Positions 1-9,585 of a stretch of 64,000 nucleotides of DNA are shown piece after piece. Source of the DNA: Tropicimonas marinistellae (GTDB taxonomy: Bacteria > Pseudomonadota > Alphaproteobacteria > Rhodobacterales > Rhodobacteraceae); contig NZ_LNCI01000010.1 of the NCBI RefSeq assembly GCF_001509585.1, positions 174,100 through 238,099 on the forward strand, read 5' to 3'. The notes beneath the pieces are model-generated. The model saw nothing but the letters and a program-made list of their open reading frames with translations, was not told the DNA's origin and searched no databases. The first letter of the stretch is position 1. Every line of letters starts with the position of its first letter. A program made the translations under genes and the position numbers.

Positions 1-395
1 TCCTGAAGGCCTATCTCTTCGAGATATCGAAGACCCTCTCGGTCTTCGTGGGCCTGATCATCACGAACTGCATCGTCATGGGCCGCGCCGAAGCCTTCGC
101 CATGAAGAACCCGCCGATCGATAGCTTCATCGACGGCGTCGGCAACGGGCTTGGCTACGGGCTCATCCTGATGCTGGTTGGTTTCGTGCGTGAGCTTTTC
201 GGCTCCGGCACGCTCTTCGGCATTACCGTCCTGCCCACAGTCAACAACGGCGGCTGGTACGTCCCGAACGGTATGCTGCTGCTGCCCCCCTCGGCCTTCT
301 TCATCATCGGGCTGATCATCTGGGCCTTCCGCACGTGGAAGCCGGAACAGGTGGAGGAACGCGAGTTCCGCATCCAGGAAGCGGAGGCGCACTGA
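1..395 (+). CDS. nqrD: Na+-NQR subunit D (5' end cut by window edge)
   Basis: Integral membrane subunit of the sodium-translocating NADH:ubiquinone reductase, which couples NADH oxidation to Na+ export across the inner membrane. The reading frame is open from base 3 and begins inside the gene, so the N-terminus lies outside the window. The visible part has the NqrD/RnfE-type segment [20 protein letters not shown], the AMKNPP loop, and further hydrophobic helices including one near the C-terminus. Its stop overlaps the start of nqrE (TGATG), which implies translational coupling. The family call is firm because nqrE and nqrF follow directly; NqrD is paralogous to NqrE, and the neighbours settle which one this is. 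Confidence 0.95.
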   Translation, partial: LKAYLFEISKTLSVFVGLIITNCIVMGRAEAFAMKNPPIDSFIDGVGNGLGYGLILMLVGFVRELFGSGTLFGITVLPTVNNGGWYVPNGMLLLPPSAFFIIGLIIWAFRTWKPEQVEEREFRIQEAEAH

Positions 396-1003
396 TGGAA
401 GGGCTGCTGTCCCTCGCCGTGAAGGCGATTTTCGTCGAGAACCTCGCGCTCTCCTTCTTCCTCGGAATGTGTACCTTCATCGCCGTTTCCAAGAAGATCG
501 CGACGGCCATCGGCCTCGGTATCTCGGTCATGGTCGTCCAGACGATCACCGTGCCGGCCAACAACCTGATCCTGAACGGGCTGTTGAAACCCGGCGCGCT
601 CGAATGGGCGGGCTTCGGAGACGTGGACCTGACCTTCCTCGGCCTCATCTCCTATATCGGTGTGATCGCCGCCATGGTGCAGATCCTGGAAATGGTGCTC
701 GATAAGTACTTTCCGCCGCTCTACAACGCGCTCGGCATCTTCCTGCCGCTCATCACCGTGAACTGTGCCATCCTGGGTGGCTCGCTCTTCATGGTGGAGC
801 GCGACTACACCTTCCCCGAGTCGGTGACGTACGGCCTCTCGTCCGGCTTCGGCTGGGCGCTGGCGATCACCGCCATGGCAGGTGTGCGCGAGAAGCTGAA
901 GTACTCCGACATCCCTGACGGGCTTCAGGGCCTCGGCATCACCTTCATCACCGCCGGGCTGATGGCGATGGGCTTCATGTCCTTCTCCGGCGTGAAACTC
1001 TGA
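395..1003 (+). CDS. nqrE: Na+-NQR subunit E
   Basis: Membrane subunit of Na+-NQR, 202 aa, the usual family length. The chosen start is the ATG that overlaps the nqrD stop (protein begins [10 protein letters not shown]); an upstream in-frame ATG inside nqrD would add a non-homologous extension. Six or so hydrophobic segments are visible, with the [11 protein letters not shown] stretch in the first helix and a second conserved half containing NCAILGG. In this family the paired cysteines of NqrD and NqrE bind an intramembrane iron or [2Fe-2S] centre; cysteines are present in both the LGMC and NCAILGG segments here. It lies between nqrD (overlap) and nqrF (13-bp gap). Confidence 0.96.
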   Translation: MEGLLSLAVKAIFVENLALSFFLGMCTFIAVSKKIATAIGLGISVMVVQTITVPANNLILNGLLKPGALEWAGFGDVDLTFLGLISYIGVIAAMVQILEMVLDKYFPPLYNALGIFLPLITVNCAILGGSLFMVERDYTFPESVTYGLSSGFGWALAITAMAGVREKLKYSDIPDGLQGLGITFITAGLMAMGFMSFSGVKL

Positions 1004-1016
1004 GGGAGGCGCAGAA

Positions 1017-2240
1017 ATGACCACTTTCGTTCTGGGCGTCGCCCTCTTCACCCTGATCGTTCTGGCGCTCGTGACGATCATCATGTTCGCCCGCTCCAAG
1101 CTGGTTTCCACCGGCGATGTGGCGATCACGATCAACGGCGAGAAGACGATCCACGTCCCCGCCGGCGGCAAGCTCTTGCAGACCTTGGCCGCCGAAAAGC
1201 TCTTCGTACCCTCCGCCTGCGGCGGTGGCGGCACTTGCGCCCAATGCCGGGTCCGCGTGCATTCCGGCGGCGGCTCCATCCTGCCCACGGAGGAAAGCCA
1301 CATCACCAAGCGCGAAGCCGCGGCCGGTGACCGGCTCTCGTGCCAGGTGGCGGTGAAGCAGGATATGGAAGTCGAGGTTCCCGAAGAGGTCTTCGGCGTC
1401 AAGAAATGGGAGTGCACGGTGCGCTCCAACGAGAACGTCGCCACCTTCATCAAGGCGCTGATCCTCGATCTGCCGGAAGGCGAGGACGTGAATTTCCGCG
1501 CCGGCGGCTATATCCAGATCGAAGCGCCGGAACACGAGCTCAAGTACACCGAATTCGACATCGAGGAGGAGTACCGGGAGGACTGGGACAAGTTCAACCT
1601 CTGGCAGTACGAGTCGGTGGTCGGTGAGCCCGTGGAACGCGCCTACTCCATGGCGAACTACCCCGACGAGAAGGGCATGATCATGCTCAACGTCCGCGTT
1701 GCCTCGCCGCCGCCGGGCACGCAGGGCATCCCGCCGGGCAAGATGTCGTCCTACATCTTCAACCTCAAGCCCGGCGACAAGGTCACGATTTCCGGCCCGT
1801 TCGGCGAGTTCTTCGCCCGCGAAACCGACAAGGAAATGGTCTTCATCGGCGGTGGCGCCGGCATGGCGCCCATGCGCTCCCACATCTTCGACCAGCTCAA
1901 GCGGCTGAAGAACAAGGACCGCAAAATCACCTTCTGGTACGGCGCCCGTTCCAAGCGCGAAATGTTCTTTGTCGAAGACTTCGACGAACTCGCCAAGGAA
2001 TTCCCGAATTTCACCTGGCATGTGGCCCTGTCGGACGCGATGCCTGAGGACGATTGGAAGGGCTTCACCGGCTTCATCCACAACGTTCTTTATGAGGAGT
2101 ACCTCAAGGACCACCCTGCCCCCGAGGATTGCGAATATTACATGTGCGGTCCGCCCATCATGAACTCCTCGGTGATCAACATGCTGCTGGAGCTAGGGGT
2201 CGACCGGGAAGACATCATGCTCGACGACTTCGGCGGATGA
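1017..2240 (+). CDS. nqrF: Na+-NQR subunit F, NADH dehydrogenase component
   Basis: Electron-entry subunit of Na+-NQR: it oxidises NADH via FAD and passes electrons to a [2Fe-2S] cluster. At 407 aa it has the standard length and layout: an N-terminal membrane anchor (about residues 3-25), a ferredoxin domain with cluster cysteines C68, C74, C77 and C109, then a ferredoxin-NADP+ reductase-like part with the FAD motif RAYSMANYP (about 209-217), the NAD-binding [11 protein letters not shown], and a C-terminal CGPPIM motif. A Shine-Dalgarno-like GGGAGG precedes the ATG. It is the last gene of the operon; a strong hairpin follows the stop. No ApbE or NqrM gene is visible downstream. Confidence 0.97.
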   Translation: MTTFVLGVALFTLIVLALVTIIMFARSKLVSTGDVAITINGEKTIHVPAGGKLLQTLAAEKLFVPSACGGGGTCAQCRVRVHSGGGSILPTEESHITKREAAAGDRLSCQVAVKQDMEVEVPEEVFGVKKWECTVRSNENVATFIKALILDLPEGEDVNFRAGGYIQIEAPEHELKYTEFDIEEEYREDWDKFNLWQYESVVGEPVERAYSMANYPDEKGMIMLNVRVASPPPGTQGIPPGKMSSYIFNLKPGDKVTISGPFGEFFARETDKEMVFIGGGAGMAPMRSHIFDQLKRLKNKDRKITFWYGARSKREMFFVEDFDELAKEFPNFTWHVALSDAMPEDDWKGFTGFIHNVLYEEYLKDHPAPEDCEYYMCGPPIMNSSVINMLLELGVDREDIMLDDFGG

Positions 2241-2253
2241 GCGAACAGGACCG

Positions 2254-2280
2254 GGCCGGAACGAACGTTCCGGCCTGTTT
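2254..2280 (+). terminator. Terminator of the nqr operon
   Basis: A perfect 9-bp stem (GGCCGGAAC / GTTCCGGCC) with a 4-base loop lies 13 bases after the nqrF stop and runs into TGTTTCATTT. This is a good candidate for an intrinsic terminator of the nqr operon. Confidence 0.8.
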
Positions 2281-2418
2281 CATTTACCGGCAACGGCCGC
2301 GGCAGAATGCTCCGAGGCGAATTTGTTCTGTGGATTCCGCAAGCAACGGGTCTAGACTTCCCGCAGGCACCGGATTCGACGCCTCCCGCGAAACGTAGCC
2401 AGAGACAAGAGAAGACAG

Positions 2419-2940
2419 ATGGTATCGAAGAACAAGAAACCGCATTTCGGCCATGAGAGCATGCATACCCACAGCCAGTCCATCGAAGCGGCTGTGATCG
2501 AGCAGTCGAAGGCCACCGCCGAGAACATCCTCGCCAACAAGGGGCACGATGTCGTCGCGGTCCGCCCGACCGACTCGATCCACAAGGTGACCGAGGTGAT
2601 GAAGGAGCACGGGATCGGCTCGGTGCTGGTGAAGGATCAGAACGGGCACATGGCGGGCATCCTGACCGAACGCGACATCGTGCGCGGCTTCGCCGACGAG
2701 CCGGACAACACCTTCGACGAGACCGCCGCCGACCTGATGACAACGGACGTCGTGACCGCGACGCCGGAAACACCTGTTCTGGAACTCCTCCACCGCATGA
2801 GCGAAGGCCGCTTCCGCCACATCCCCGTGATCGATGGCGAACATATCGCCGGGATGATCTCCATCGGCGACGTCGTGAAATTCCGGCTGCAGGAACTGGA
2901 ATACGAAGCGCTGAAGCTCAAGCAAATGATCGTCGGCTGA
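2419..2940 (+). CDS. CBS-domain protein
   Basis: 173-aa cytosolic protein made almost entirely of a CBS pair (Bateman module): the first CBS at about residues 40-92 (VVAVRPTDSIHKVTEVM ... GILTERDIVRGF), the second at about 105-165 (VVTATPETPVLELLHRM ... HIPVIDG ... GMISIGDVVKF). Such stand-alone modules bind adenosyl nucleotides (AMP, ATP, SAM) and regulate a partner protein or act as sensors; the ligand and partner cannot be read here. The start at 2419 has a purine-rich upstream stretch; an alternative in-frame ATG at 2461 would drop a 14-residue basic tail. It stands alone between the nqr terminator and a convergent ABC-transporter operon. Confidence 0.85.
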   Translation: MVSKNKKPHFGHESMHTHSQSIEAAVIEQSKATAENILANKGHDVVAVRPTDSIHKVTEVMKEHGIGSVLVKDQNGHMAGILTERDIVRGFADEPDNTFDETAADLMTTDVVTATPETPVLELLHRMSEGRFRHIPVIDGEHIAGMISIGDVVKFRLQELEYEALKLKQMIVG

Positions 2941-2983
2941 ACCGCGTCTCAGCTCTACATTTTAAAGACGGTACGCGCCGGTC

Positions 2984-4096
2984 TCAGACCTGGCGGAGAG
3001 ACTGACCGTTCGTGGAATCGAATAGATGAGCGACCTGAGGGTCGTGGTCCAGGTACACGTCCGTGCCTATCTGAAGGTCGGTCTGCCCCGGTCTGTGCAG
3101 GGTTACCTGGTCGCCGGTCGGCGTCGCCGCGTAAATGTAGGAATCGCCGCCAAGTTGCTCGATGCTGCGCACCGTTGCGTGCAGGCCAGAGCCCTCCCCG
3201 GCTGCCGGGAAAAGGTGGTTCGGCCGGATGCCCAGCGTCACGGCGGAGCCCTCGCGAAGCGAGAACCCCTCCTCCGGCAGGCGCACCGCCTCCCCATTCT
3301 CGAGCCGCAGCCGCCCGCCTTCGACCGAACCGGACAGGAAATTCATCCGCGGCGACCCAATGAACCCGGCCACGAAAAGGTTTGCCGGCCGATTGTAGAG
3401 TTCAAGCGGCGCGCCGGTCTGCTCCACACGGCCATCCCGCAGCACAACGATCTTGTCGGCCATGGTCATCGCCTCGACCTGATCGTGCGTGACGTAGATC
3501 ATCGTGTTTCCCAACCGGCCATGCAGCCGCGATATCTCACCCCGCATTTCCACGCGCAACTCGGCGTCCAGGTTGGACAATGGCTCGTCGAAAAGGAAGA
3601 TCCGCGGCTCCCGTACCACCGCCCGCCCGATGGCCACCCGCTGACGCTGCCCGCCCGACAAGTCCTTTGGGCGCCGGTCCAGTAGCCCGTCGATCTGCAA
3701 CATCGCGGCAACCTCGTCCACTTTCGTTGCGATCTCGGCCCGGGGGGTGCGCAGGTTTTCCAGCCCGAACGACAGGTTCTGCCGCACGGTCATATGCGGG
3801 TAGAGCGCGTAGGATTGAAACACCATTGCCAGGCCACGTTCGGCCGCCGGAATATCGTTGACCACCTCGTCGCCGATCCGGACCTCGCCCGCGGAAATGT
3901 CCTCCAGCCCCGAGATCATCCGCAGGAGCGTGGACTTGCCGCACCCGGACGGCCCGACGAAGACGCAGAACTCCCCCTGCTCCACGTGCAGATCGACACC
4001 GCGGATCACCTCGGCACCGCCGAAGGACTTTTTCACGCCCCGCAACTCCAGCCGCGCACGGCGCGATGTGTCCACGGGTTTCTGCTCGCCTGCCAT
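2984..4096 (-). CDS. Sugar-type ABC importer, ATP-binding subunit (MalK/UgpC-like)
   Basis: ATPase of a carbohydrate-uptake ABC transporter, 370 aa from the chosen start. Walker A GPSGCGKST is at residues 48-56, signature LSGGQ at 146-150, Walker B IFLFDEP at about 166-172, followed by the H-loop (TMIYVTHDQ) and a C-terminal TOBE/MalK regulatory domain (from about 235). The start at 4096 is preferred because GAGGAG lies 8 bases upstream; an ATG two codons earlier is too close to it, and the longer open frame runs into the permease gene. It is the last gene of the minus-strand operon, 16 bp behind the second permease. The substrate cannot be told from the ATPase. Confidence 0.93.
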   Translation of the reverse strand: MAGEQKPVDTSRRARLELRGVKKSFGGAEVIRGVDLHVEQGEFCVFVGPSGCGKSTLLRMISGLEDISAGEVRIGDEVVNDIPAAERGLAMVFQSYALYPHMTVRQNLSFGLENLRTPRAEIATKVDEVAAMLQIDGLLDRRPKDLSGGQRQRVAIGRAVVREPRIFLFDEPLSNLDAELRVEMRGEISRLHGRLGNTMIYVTHDQVEAMTMADKIVVLRDGRVEQTGAPLELYNRPANLFVAGFIGSPRMNFLSGSVEGGRLRLENGEAVRLPEEGFSLREGSAVTLGIRPNHLFPAAGEGSGLHATVRSIEQLGGDSYIYAATPTGDQVTLHRPGQTDLQIGTDVYLDHDPQVAHLFDSTNGQSLRQV

Positions 4097-4112
4097 CGAC
4101 ATCGCTCCTCGC

Positions 4113-5165
4113 TCACTTCCCGCCCGTCGAGGCGATCCCGGTGGCGATGTATTTCTGCAGGAACGCAAACACCAGCGCCACCGGCAGAAGCGTCAGCACC
4201 GTCATCGCCAACAGGCTGCTCCACTGGGTGTGCATTTCGCCCTGGAACGAGTTCAGCGCGAGTTGCAGCGTGTAGTTCTCGCTCCGCGACAATGCGATCA
4301 GCGGCCAGAGGAAATCGTTCCAGCGCCACATGATCGAAAGGATCGCCAGCACCGCGATTGCCGGCGCCGACAGCGGCAGGATGATCCGCCAGAAGATCTT
4401 CCACTCGCTCGCCTTGTCCATGCGCGCCGCATCGAGGATCTCGTCGGGGATCGTCAGCATGTACTGGCGCAGCAGGAAGACGCCTGTCGGCGTTGCCGCG
4501 CCGGGGATGATCACCCCCCAGAGGCTGTCGAGCATGCCGAACTCCCGCGTCACCATGAAAAGCGGCACCAGCACCACCGACTGCGGCACCATCAGCACCC
4601 CGATCACCAGCGCCATCACCACCGCGCGGCCACGGAACTGGTACTTGGAGAGCGCGAAAGCCGCCATGGAGTTGACCAGCAACGTGATCGCCGTGGCAAC
4701 AAGCGTGATGAAGGTGGAGTTCCAGAAATAGCGCATGAAATCGAAGCGCTCGAACAGATCGCGGTAGTTCTCCGTGGCCAACCGCACACGTTCCACCGGC
4801 ACCCGCTCGCCCCGGGCGATCTTGATCACCTCGCCCGGTGCGTCCGGGCGCACGACCTGCGCCGTCAGCCCGATCCGCCGCACCTGCGCCACCACCTCGC
4901 CCTCCAGATCGCCCCCCGTGACCCGGAAGAGCGGCAACGGTTTGTCGTATCCGTCCAGCGACACGGTCTGCTGGGCATAGGGCAGGAACCGCGGCGGGAA
5001 ACGGTCGAGTTCCGCATCCGTCTTGAAGGAAGAAAAGACCAGCCAGATCACCGGCCCGAACATCAGGAAGATTCCGAGAACGAGGTAGCCGTAGGTCAGC
5101 CAGTCGGTCCAGTGCAGCCGGCCGCGACCGCGCGTGCGGGTGAGGAAGCGGCCGGCACTACCCAT
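4113..5165 (-). CDS. Sugar-type ABC importer permease (MalG-like)
   Basis: Inner-membrane permease of a carbohydrate ABC importer, 350 aa. It has an N-terminal helix (about 25-50), the typical SSFKTDAEL after it, then a long extracytoplasmic insert of about 85 residues before the remaining five helices. The EAA loop that docks the ATPase is present (DAARMDKASEWKIFWRIILP). Such an insert after helix 1 is longer than in many MalG-type permeases. The gene overlaps the upstream permease by 8 bp and is followed 16 bp later by the ATPase, so the three are translated together. Confidence 0.93.
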   Translation of the reverse strand: MGSAGRFLTRTRGRGRLHWTDWLTYGYLVLGIFLMFGPVIWLVFSSFKTDAELDRFPPRFLPYAQQTVSLDGYDKPLPLFRVTGGDLEGEVVAQVRRIGLTAQVVRPDAPGEVIKIARGERVPVERVRLATENYRDLFERFDFMRYFWNSTFITLVATAITLLVNSMAAFALSKYQFRGRAVVMALVIGVLMVPQSVVLVPLFMVTREFGMLDSLWGVIIPGAATPTGVFLLRQYMLTIPDEILDAARMDKASEWKIFWRIILPLSAPAIAVLAILSIMWRWNDFLWPLIALSRSENYTLQLALNSFQGEMHTQWSSLLAMTVLTLLPVALVFAFLQKYIATGIASTGGK

Positions 5166-6129
5166 TGGACGACCTTCGCGTGATCCAGAGTTGCACGCCA
5201 GTCAGCACCACCAGCAGGAGCGCCAGCAGCAGCGATGCCGCCGCCGCCGGGCCGAAGAGCCGGGGTGCGCCTGCAAACCCGGTCTCGTAGATATACTGGA
5301 TAATGAGCGTGGTCGCCGAGCCCGGCCCCCCACCGGAGAAGGCATAGACCTCGTCGAAGGTCTGCACCCCCTTGATGAGCGCCAACACGAGGACGACCAG
5401 CATCGTCGGCATCAGGAGCGGCAGGGTGATCCGTCGGAAGGTGCGCCAGGGGTTCGCGGCATCCATCACGGCGGCCTCGTAGACATCGCGCGGAATCGCC
5501 TGAAGTCCGGCCAGCAGGATCAGCGTGTAGAACCCCATATGGGCCCAGACCGACAGGAAGACCGACCAGAAAAAGGCCCAATGCCGGTCGAGCATCCAGA
5601 CGACGCTCTCCAGCCCCACCGCCTCCAGCCCGGCATTCAGGATACCGTTGCGTTGCAGCACCCATTTCCAGATCAGCGCCACGACAACCGGCGAGAGCAG
5701 GACCGGAAAGAAGAACACCGCCCGGAAGAAACCGCGCGCCCGGATCTTCCGGTTCAGCACCAGCGCGGTGAGCAGAGACAGGCCCACCATGAACCCGACC
5801 TGAAGCACGATGAACCAGGCGGTATTGTGGACGGACCGCCAGAACAGATCCCGCACGCAGGTGTTCGGGTCCAGGTAATTGTCGCAGTCGAGGAGTTGCA
5901 CGAAATTCTCGGTGCCAACGAAACTGCGCTCCATCAGCAGGATCTTGTCGGTACCGGTAAAGGCATAGGCGAAGTTCAGGAGGATTGGCAGGAAAGCAAA
6001 GGTGCCGAACAGCAGCAGGTTCGGCAGGAGGAACACCCACGCCAGCCGCGTAATCCCGAACCGCCGCTGCAGGAACTGCATCGGCAGGTCGATGAGGTTC
6101 ATCAGGGGTGAGATCAGTCGCAGCAGCAT
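5158..6129 (-). CDS. Sugar-type ABC importer permease (MalF/UgpA-like)
   Basis: First permease of the carbohydrate ABC importer, 323 aa. About six hydrophobic helices are visible, beginning with WVFLLPNLLLFGTFAFLPI, and the EAA loop reads YEAAVMDAANPWRTFRRITLP. A roughly 50-residue periplasmic segment with the pair CDNYLDPNTC follows the first helix; the two cysteines could form a disulfide (inference). It lies 61 bp downstream of the binding-protein gene and overlaps the second permease by 8 bp. Members of this family import mono- or oligosaccharides, polyols or glycerol-3-phosphate; the family alone does not give the substrate. Confidence 0.93.
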   Translation of the reverse strand: MLLRLISPLMNLIDLPMQFLQRRFGITRLAWVFLLPNLLLFGTFAFLPILLNFAYAFTGTDKILLMERSFVGTENFVQLLDCDNYLDPNTCVRDLFWRSVHNTAWFIVLQVGFMVGLSLLTALVLNRKIRARGFFRAVFFFPVLLSPVVVALIWKWVLQRNGILNAGLEAVGLESVVWMLDRHWAFFWSVFLSVWAHMGFYTLILLAGLQAIPRDVYEAAVMDAANPWRTFRRITLPLLMPTMLVVLVLALIKGVQTFDEVYAFSGGGPGSATTLIIQYIYETGFAGAPRLFGPAAAASLLLALLLVVLTGVQLWITRRSSNG

Positions 6130-6190
6130 GGGGCCTTCCGGGATCGGGCGCGAAGCAACCTTCGCGCCCGGCGCGCTTGAATTGGCGGCG

Positions 6191-7459
6191 CTATTCGCCG
6201 GCTTCGTCCAACGCTTGCGCCAGATCCTCCTTCGCGCGTTCCATCGCCTCCTCGACGGTCAACTCGCCCACGATGGCCTGGGTAATCCGCGTGGCAGAGA
6301 TGTTGAACATCGCGCGGTTCAGTTTGTAGCCCTGATAAGCGAAGGCGATGGGCGAGACTTTCGGCAATTGCGACGCATAGGCATTGAGCGCAGCCCCGGC
6401 GGCCGGAGAAGCGCTCTCGTAGGTCATGCCCTCAGTGATGACAACGCCATGCGCGGGGATGTTGAGCGATTTTCCGGCAAGCTCGGCGTAGTTGTCTTTC
6501 TGCGCCAGGAAGTCGATCAACTTGGCAACGATCTCCGGATGCTCGGTGTCCTTGAAGCCGACAATACCGGCGCCGCCCGGCATGCCGGAGCAGGCGGCCG
6601 GACCGCAGGGCGAGCTGACAACGGCCCAGTCGAACGCGTCGCCGATAGAGCTGTCCATTCGCTGAACGTTCCAGCTCCCCGAATAGTAGAAGACCAGCTC
6701 GCCGTTGATGAATTCCTGCGCCGCGTCCTGGTAGGTGGTGCCGCCCGTGGCGCCCCAGACGTCGCGTGCCATGGTGCCATCGGCGTTCCAGTCGACGAAT
6801 TTCTGCGCGAAGGTCTGGAAGCCCTCGTCCACGAGGATCGGCGTGCCATCCTCCGCAAAGAGCTGCGCGCCGTAGGAAATCGCCGGGCCGGCGATCCGGT
6901 GCCCGGAGCGGTCGATGGCCATTGCAAAGGGCGTTTCGGTGGCCTCTGCCACCGCGCGCGCGGCCTCCGCCCAGTCGTCCCATGTCGCGTCTTCGCCCGG
7001 CACCTCGACGCCCGCCTGTTCGAACAGGGTGGTGTTGATGTAGGGCCCGGTGATCGTAAGCTGCGAGTGCAGCCCGTAGACGCCCGAATCCTCCGGCCCG
7101 CTGCGGTACCAGTTCAGGATCGGACCGAAGCTCTCCTCCCAATAGGCCGTGTCAACGTGCGGTGCGAGATCCAGATAATACTGGCTCAGCCCGCCGAGGT
7201 CCGTCACCTTTGCCATGTCCGGCCCCGTGCCGGCGGCAAGTTGCACCGGCAGGTTCTCCAGGATCGCCTTGTAAGGCACCTTGTCGATTACGACGGTCAC
7301 ACCCTCGTTCTCGGCCTCGAACCGGTCGATGATTTCGCCGGCCGCTTCGCATTCGTTGCCGTCGGAATAGCACATGAAGCGGATTTCCTGCGCCATGGCC
7401 GCCGAACCAGCCACCAGCAATCCCGCGGCCATTCCGAAAATCCCCTGTTTCAAAGTCAT
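6191..7459 (-). CDS. Sugar-type ABC importer, periplasmic binding protein
   Basis: Extracellular solute-binding protein of the MalE/UgpB class, 422 aa. A signal peptide is evident (residues about 1-23, ending SAAMAQ before EIRFMCYSDGNEC). The mature protein has family features: IIDRFEAENEGVTVVI near the N-terminus, LPVQLAAGTGPDM (the ligand-side loop usual in these proteins), AAREFINGELVF-like segment (here AAQEFINGELVFYYSG), and a C-terminal helix rich in Ala/Glu. Several cysteines (CYSDGNEC; CGPAAC) could form disulfides. It sits 18 bp after the oxidoreductase gene ending at 7478 and just before the permeases, tying the importer to the upstream dehydrogenases. Confidence 0.93.
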   Translation of the reverse strand: MTLKQGIFGMAAGLLVAGSAAMAQEIRFMCYSDGNECEAAGEIIDRFEAENEGVTVVIDKVPYKAILENLPVQLAAGTGPDMAKVTDLGGLSQYYLDLAPHVDTAYWEESFGPILNWYRSGPEDSGVYGLHSQLTITGPYINTTLFEQAGVEVPGEDATWDDWAEAARAVAEATETPFAMAIDRSGHRIAGPAISYGAQLFAEDGTPILVDEGFQTFAQKFVDWNADGTMARDVWGATGGTTYQDAAQEFINGELVFYYSGSWNVQRMDSSIGDAFDWAVVSSPCGPAACSGMPGGAGIVGFKDTEHPEIVAKLIDFLAQKDNYAELAGKSLNIPAHGVVITEGMTYESASPAAGAALNAYASQLPKVSPIAFAYQGYKLNRAMFNISATRITQAIVGELTVEEAMERAKEDLAQALDEAGE

Positions 7460-7477
7460 TGGTCCTTCCTCCCTTTT

Positions 7478-8554
7478 TCAGACCGGTTCGGCCGAATGCC
7501 TTTCCGGCACCCAACCAGCATACAACGGGTGGTCCTGCCGCAGCGGCATTCGCACCGACCGCCCCGTTCGTGCCGCGTGATAGATTGCCGCGACCAGTTC
7601 CACGGACCGCCGACCGTCCTGTGGCGTCACCGCCCGAGTGCCGCCATTTTCGATCCGATCCGCCAGCGCCGCGAAGAACCCGGCAAAACGGCTGGGCGAC
7701 GGCCCCACCGAGGCCAACACGCGATCGACCGCGGGCTGGTCCGCAGGATCTCGCGCAGTGAAGCGCCACGGCACCGACATCGGCGCGTAGGGCTCGGCCC
7801 CGCTCTCGGCGGTGACCCCTTCCCAGCAGAGGCGCAGGCGGCTCGTGTCCGTTGCCGCGCCCAGCGTCACCGAAGAGGTCGCCAGCGCGCCGCTCTCGAA
7901 ACGCAGCAGAATGGCCGCACAATCCTCCGTCTCGATCCTGTTCACGCGGGTGGCGACCTGGGCCTGCACCTCCGCGACTGGGCCGAGCAGCGTTCCCAAC
8001 AGGTCGTGGTTGTGGATCGCGTGGCCTAGTACCGCGCCACCGTTCTCGCCGTCCCACGTGCCGCGCCAGCGCGTGTCGTAGTAGGATGCACCGCGATTCC
8101 AATGCGTCTCGACACTGGCCGCATAGGCGCTTCCAAGCAGGCCGGCTCCGCGCAGCGCCTCGATCTGTTCCATCGCCGGGCCGTAGCGATACTGGAATAC
8201 CGGCGCGAGCACCCTGCCCGACTGCTCGGCACAGGCAATCAGCGCGTCGGCCTCGGCCAGCGACGGTGCCATGGGTTTTTCGCAAACCACGTGTTTGTCA
8301 GCGTTCAAGGCCTCCATGGCGGCGGCGACATGCAGATGCGGTGGCAGGCAGATATCCACCAGATCCACCCCGGGATCGGCCAGTGCCTCCGCAAGATCCC
8401 GGCCGACGGGAAGACCGAATGGTGCGGCAATCTCCTCTGCCCGCGCCAGGTTCAGATCACAGATTCGGCGGACGTCGAACCGTTCCGGCAATGCCCGGTA
8501 GCCGTCGAGATGCTCCCGCCCGATCCCCGCCCCTATGATCGCGACGCCGATCAC
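7478..8554 (-). CDS. Gfo/Idh/MocA-family oxidoreductase (first of three)
   Basis: NAD(P)-dependent dehydrogenase of the Gfo/Idh/MocA family, 358 aa, expected to oxidise or reduce a hydroxyl/keto group on a sugar, inositol or similar compound. An N-terminal Rossmann motif GAGIGREH is followed by the conserved CEKPM (the EKP lysine of the family) and a C-terminal alpha/beta domain with GGAVLGHAIHNHDLL, where the family's D/H substrate-site residues are expected. The start is a GTG at 8554 that overlaps the preceding stop (GTGA); the much longer open frame upstream is not homologous. It lies between another oxidoreductase gene and the solute-binding protein. Confidence 0.88.
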   Translation of the reverse strand: MIGVAIIGAGIGREHLDGYRALPERFDVRRICDLNLARAEEIAAPFGLPVGRDLAEALADPGVDLVDICLPPHLHVAAAMEALNADKHVVCEKPMAPSLAEADALIACAEQSGRVLAPVFQYRYGPAMEQIEALRGAGLLGSAYAASVETHWNRGASYYDTRWRGTWDGENGGAVLGHAIHNHDLLGTLLGPVAEVQAQVATRVNRIETEDCAAILLRFESGALATSSVTLGAATDTSRLRLCWEGVTAESGAEPYAPMSVPWRFTARDPADQPAVDRVLASVGPSPSRFAGFFAALADRIENGGTRAVTPQDGRRSVELVAAIYHAARTGRSVRMPLRQDHPLYAGWVPERHSAEPV

Positions 8555-9570
8555 GGGCGCGGGATCCCCTCGGCCATGCGCTGCGCCTCGAGCGCCAGTT
8601 CCATGACGCGGAAGCAATGTTCCTGGCGCATGGCGGTCTCGGTCCGGTCCCGGATATCGGCCATCAGCCGCCCGAAATATGGCAACCCGGCATCTGCGCA
8701 GTCGACCTTCTCGCAGCGCGTGCCATTGACGAGAAACAGGTGATCGGTGCCCGGCGCGCCGGCCACATCCACGTATTTCCGCAACTCGATATAGCCCTCG
8801 GTCCCGAGGATCGTCAGCCGCCCGTCGCCCCAGTTCGGAAGCGCATCCGGCGTGTACCAGTCGACGCGGATATAGCCGTGCCCCTGTGAACTCCGCAGCG
8901 CGATCTCGCCGAAGTCCTGTAGCCCGGGCGTTTCGGCATTCGCGAAATTGCCGATGCTCGCCATCGTCACCTCCGCATCGGTGGACCCGGTGAAGTGGAG
9001 AAACTGGTCGATCTGGTGCGAAGCGATGTCGCAAAGGATCCCGCCATAGGCCTCGCGGTCGAAAAACCAGTCCGGCCGCGTCGCCTTGTTGAGCCGGTGC
9101 GGGCCAAGCCCCACCGTCTGCACCACGCGGCCGATCTCCCCGGCCGCCACCAGCGCCTCTGCCCGCGTCACGCTCGGCACCTCGAAGCGTTCGGAAAAGT
9201 TGACGGACCAGATGCGCCCCGTCGCCGCCTGGCAACTCTTGATCTGGCCAAGTTGTTCGAGCGTTGTGCACCCCGGCTTGTCGGTCATCACGTCCTTGCC
9301 GGCCTCCATCGCCTCCACCGCCAACGCGGCGCGGCGGTCAGGCCGGTCGGCGATCAGGAAAAGGTCGATCTCCCTGTCCGCCAACAGCGCCCGGCGATCC
9401 GCCGCCCGCGGGACGTCCGGAAACCGCTTGCGAAATCCTTCCAGCGGCTCCGGGTCGCCATCGTTCCACCAACCGGCAAAGCTGGCCCCCGCATCCACCA
9501 TATTCTTCGCCATTCCGAAGATATGCCGGTGCTCAATCCCGAGAGCGGCGAATTTCATCGTTTTTTCCAT
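8551..9570 (-). CDS. Gfo/Idh/MocA-family oxidoreductase (second of three, divergent)
   Basis: Predicted NAD(P)-dependent dehydrogenase, 339 aa. It has a divergent Rossmann start (FAALGIEHRHIFGMAKNM, lacking the classic GxGxxG), the family motif EKP as TDKPG, and the C-terminal-domain signature GGILCDIASHQIDQFL with the expected Asp and His. The divergent nucleotide site suggests a changed cofactor preference or a specialised substrate (inference). Two in-frame starts are close together (MEKTMKF); neither has a clearly better ribosome site. Its stop overlaps the GTG start of the next gene, and the previous gene ends 15 bp upstream, so it is inside one transcription unit. Confidence 0.85.
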   Translation of the reverse strand: MEKTMKFAALGIEHRHIFGMAKNMVDAGASFAGWWNDGDPEPLEGFRKRFPDVPRAADRRALLADREIDLFLIADRPDRRAALAVEAMEAGKDVMTDKPGCTTLEQLGQIKSCQAATGRIWSVNFSERFEVPSVTRAEALVAAGEIGRVVQTVGLGPHRLNKATRPDWFFDREAYGGILCDIASHQIDQFLHFTGSTDAEVTMASIGNFANAETPGLQDFGEIALRSSQGHGYIRVDWYTPDALPNWGDGRLTILGTEGYIELRKYVDVAGAPGTDHLFLVNGTRCEKVDCADAGLPYFGRLMADIRDRTETAMRQEHCFRVMELALEAQRMAEGIPRP

Positions 9571-9585
9571 GGATTACGAAACCTT

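Noticed and set aside
155..1453. Long minus-strand open frame across nqrD-nqrF
   Set aside because: It lies fully opposite three well-supported nqr genes, has low-complexity His/Arg-rich content and no recognisable domain; it is a GC-rich shadow frame.
7152..8285. 377-codon frame overlapping the binding protein and oxidoreductase genes
   Set aside because: Same strand but other frame; Gly/Arg-rich with no homology, while the two overlapping genes have intact domains.
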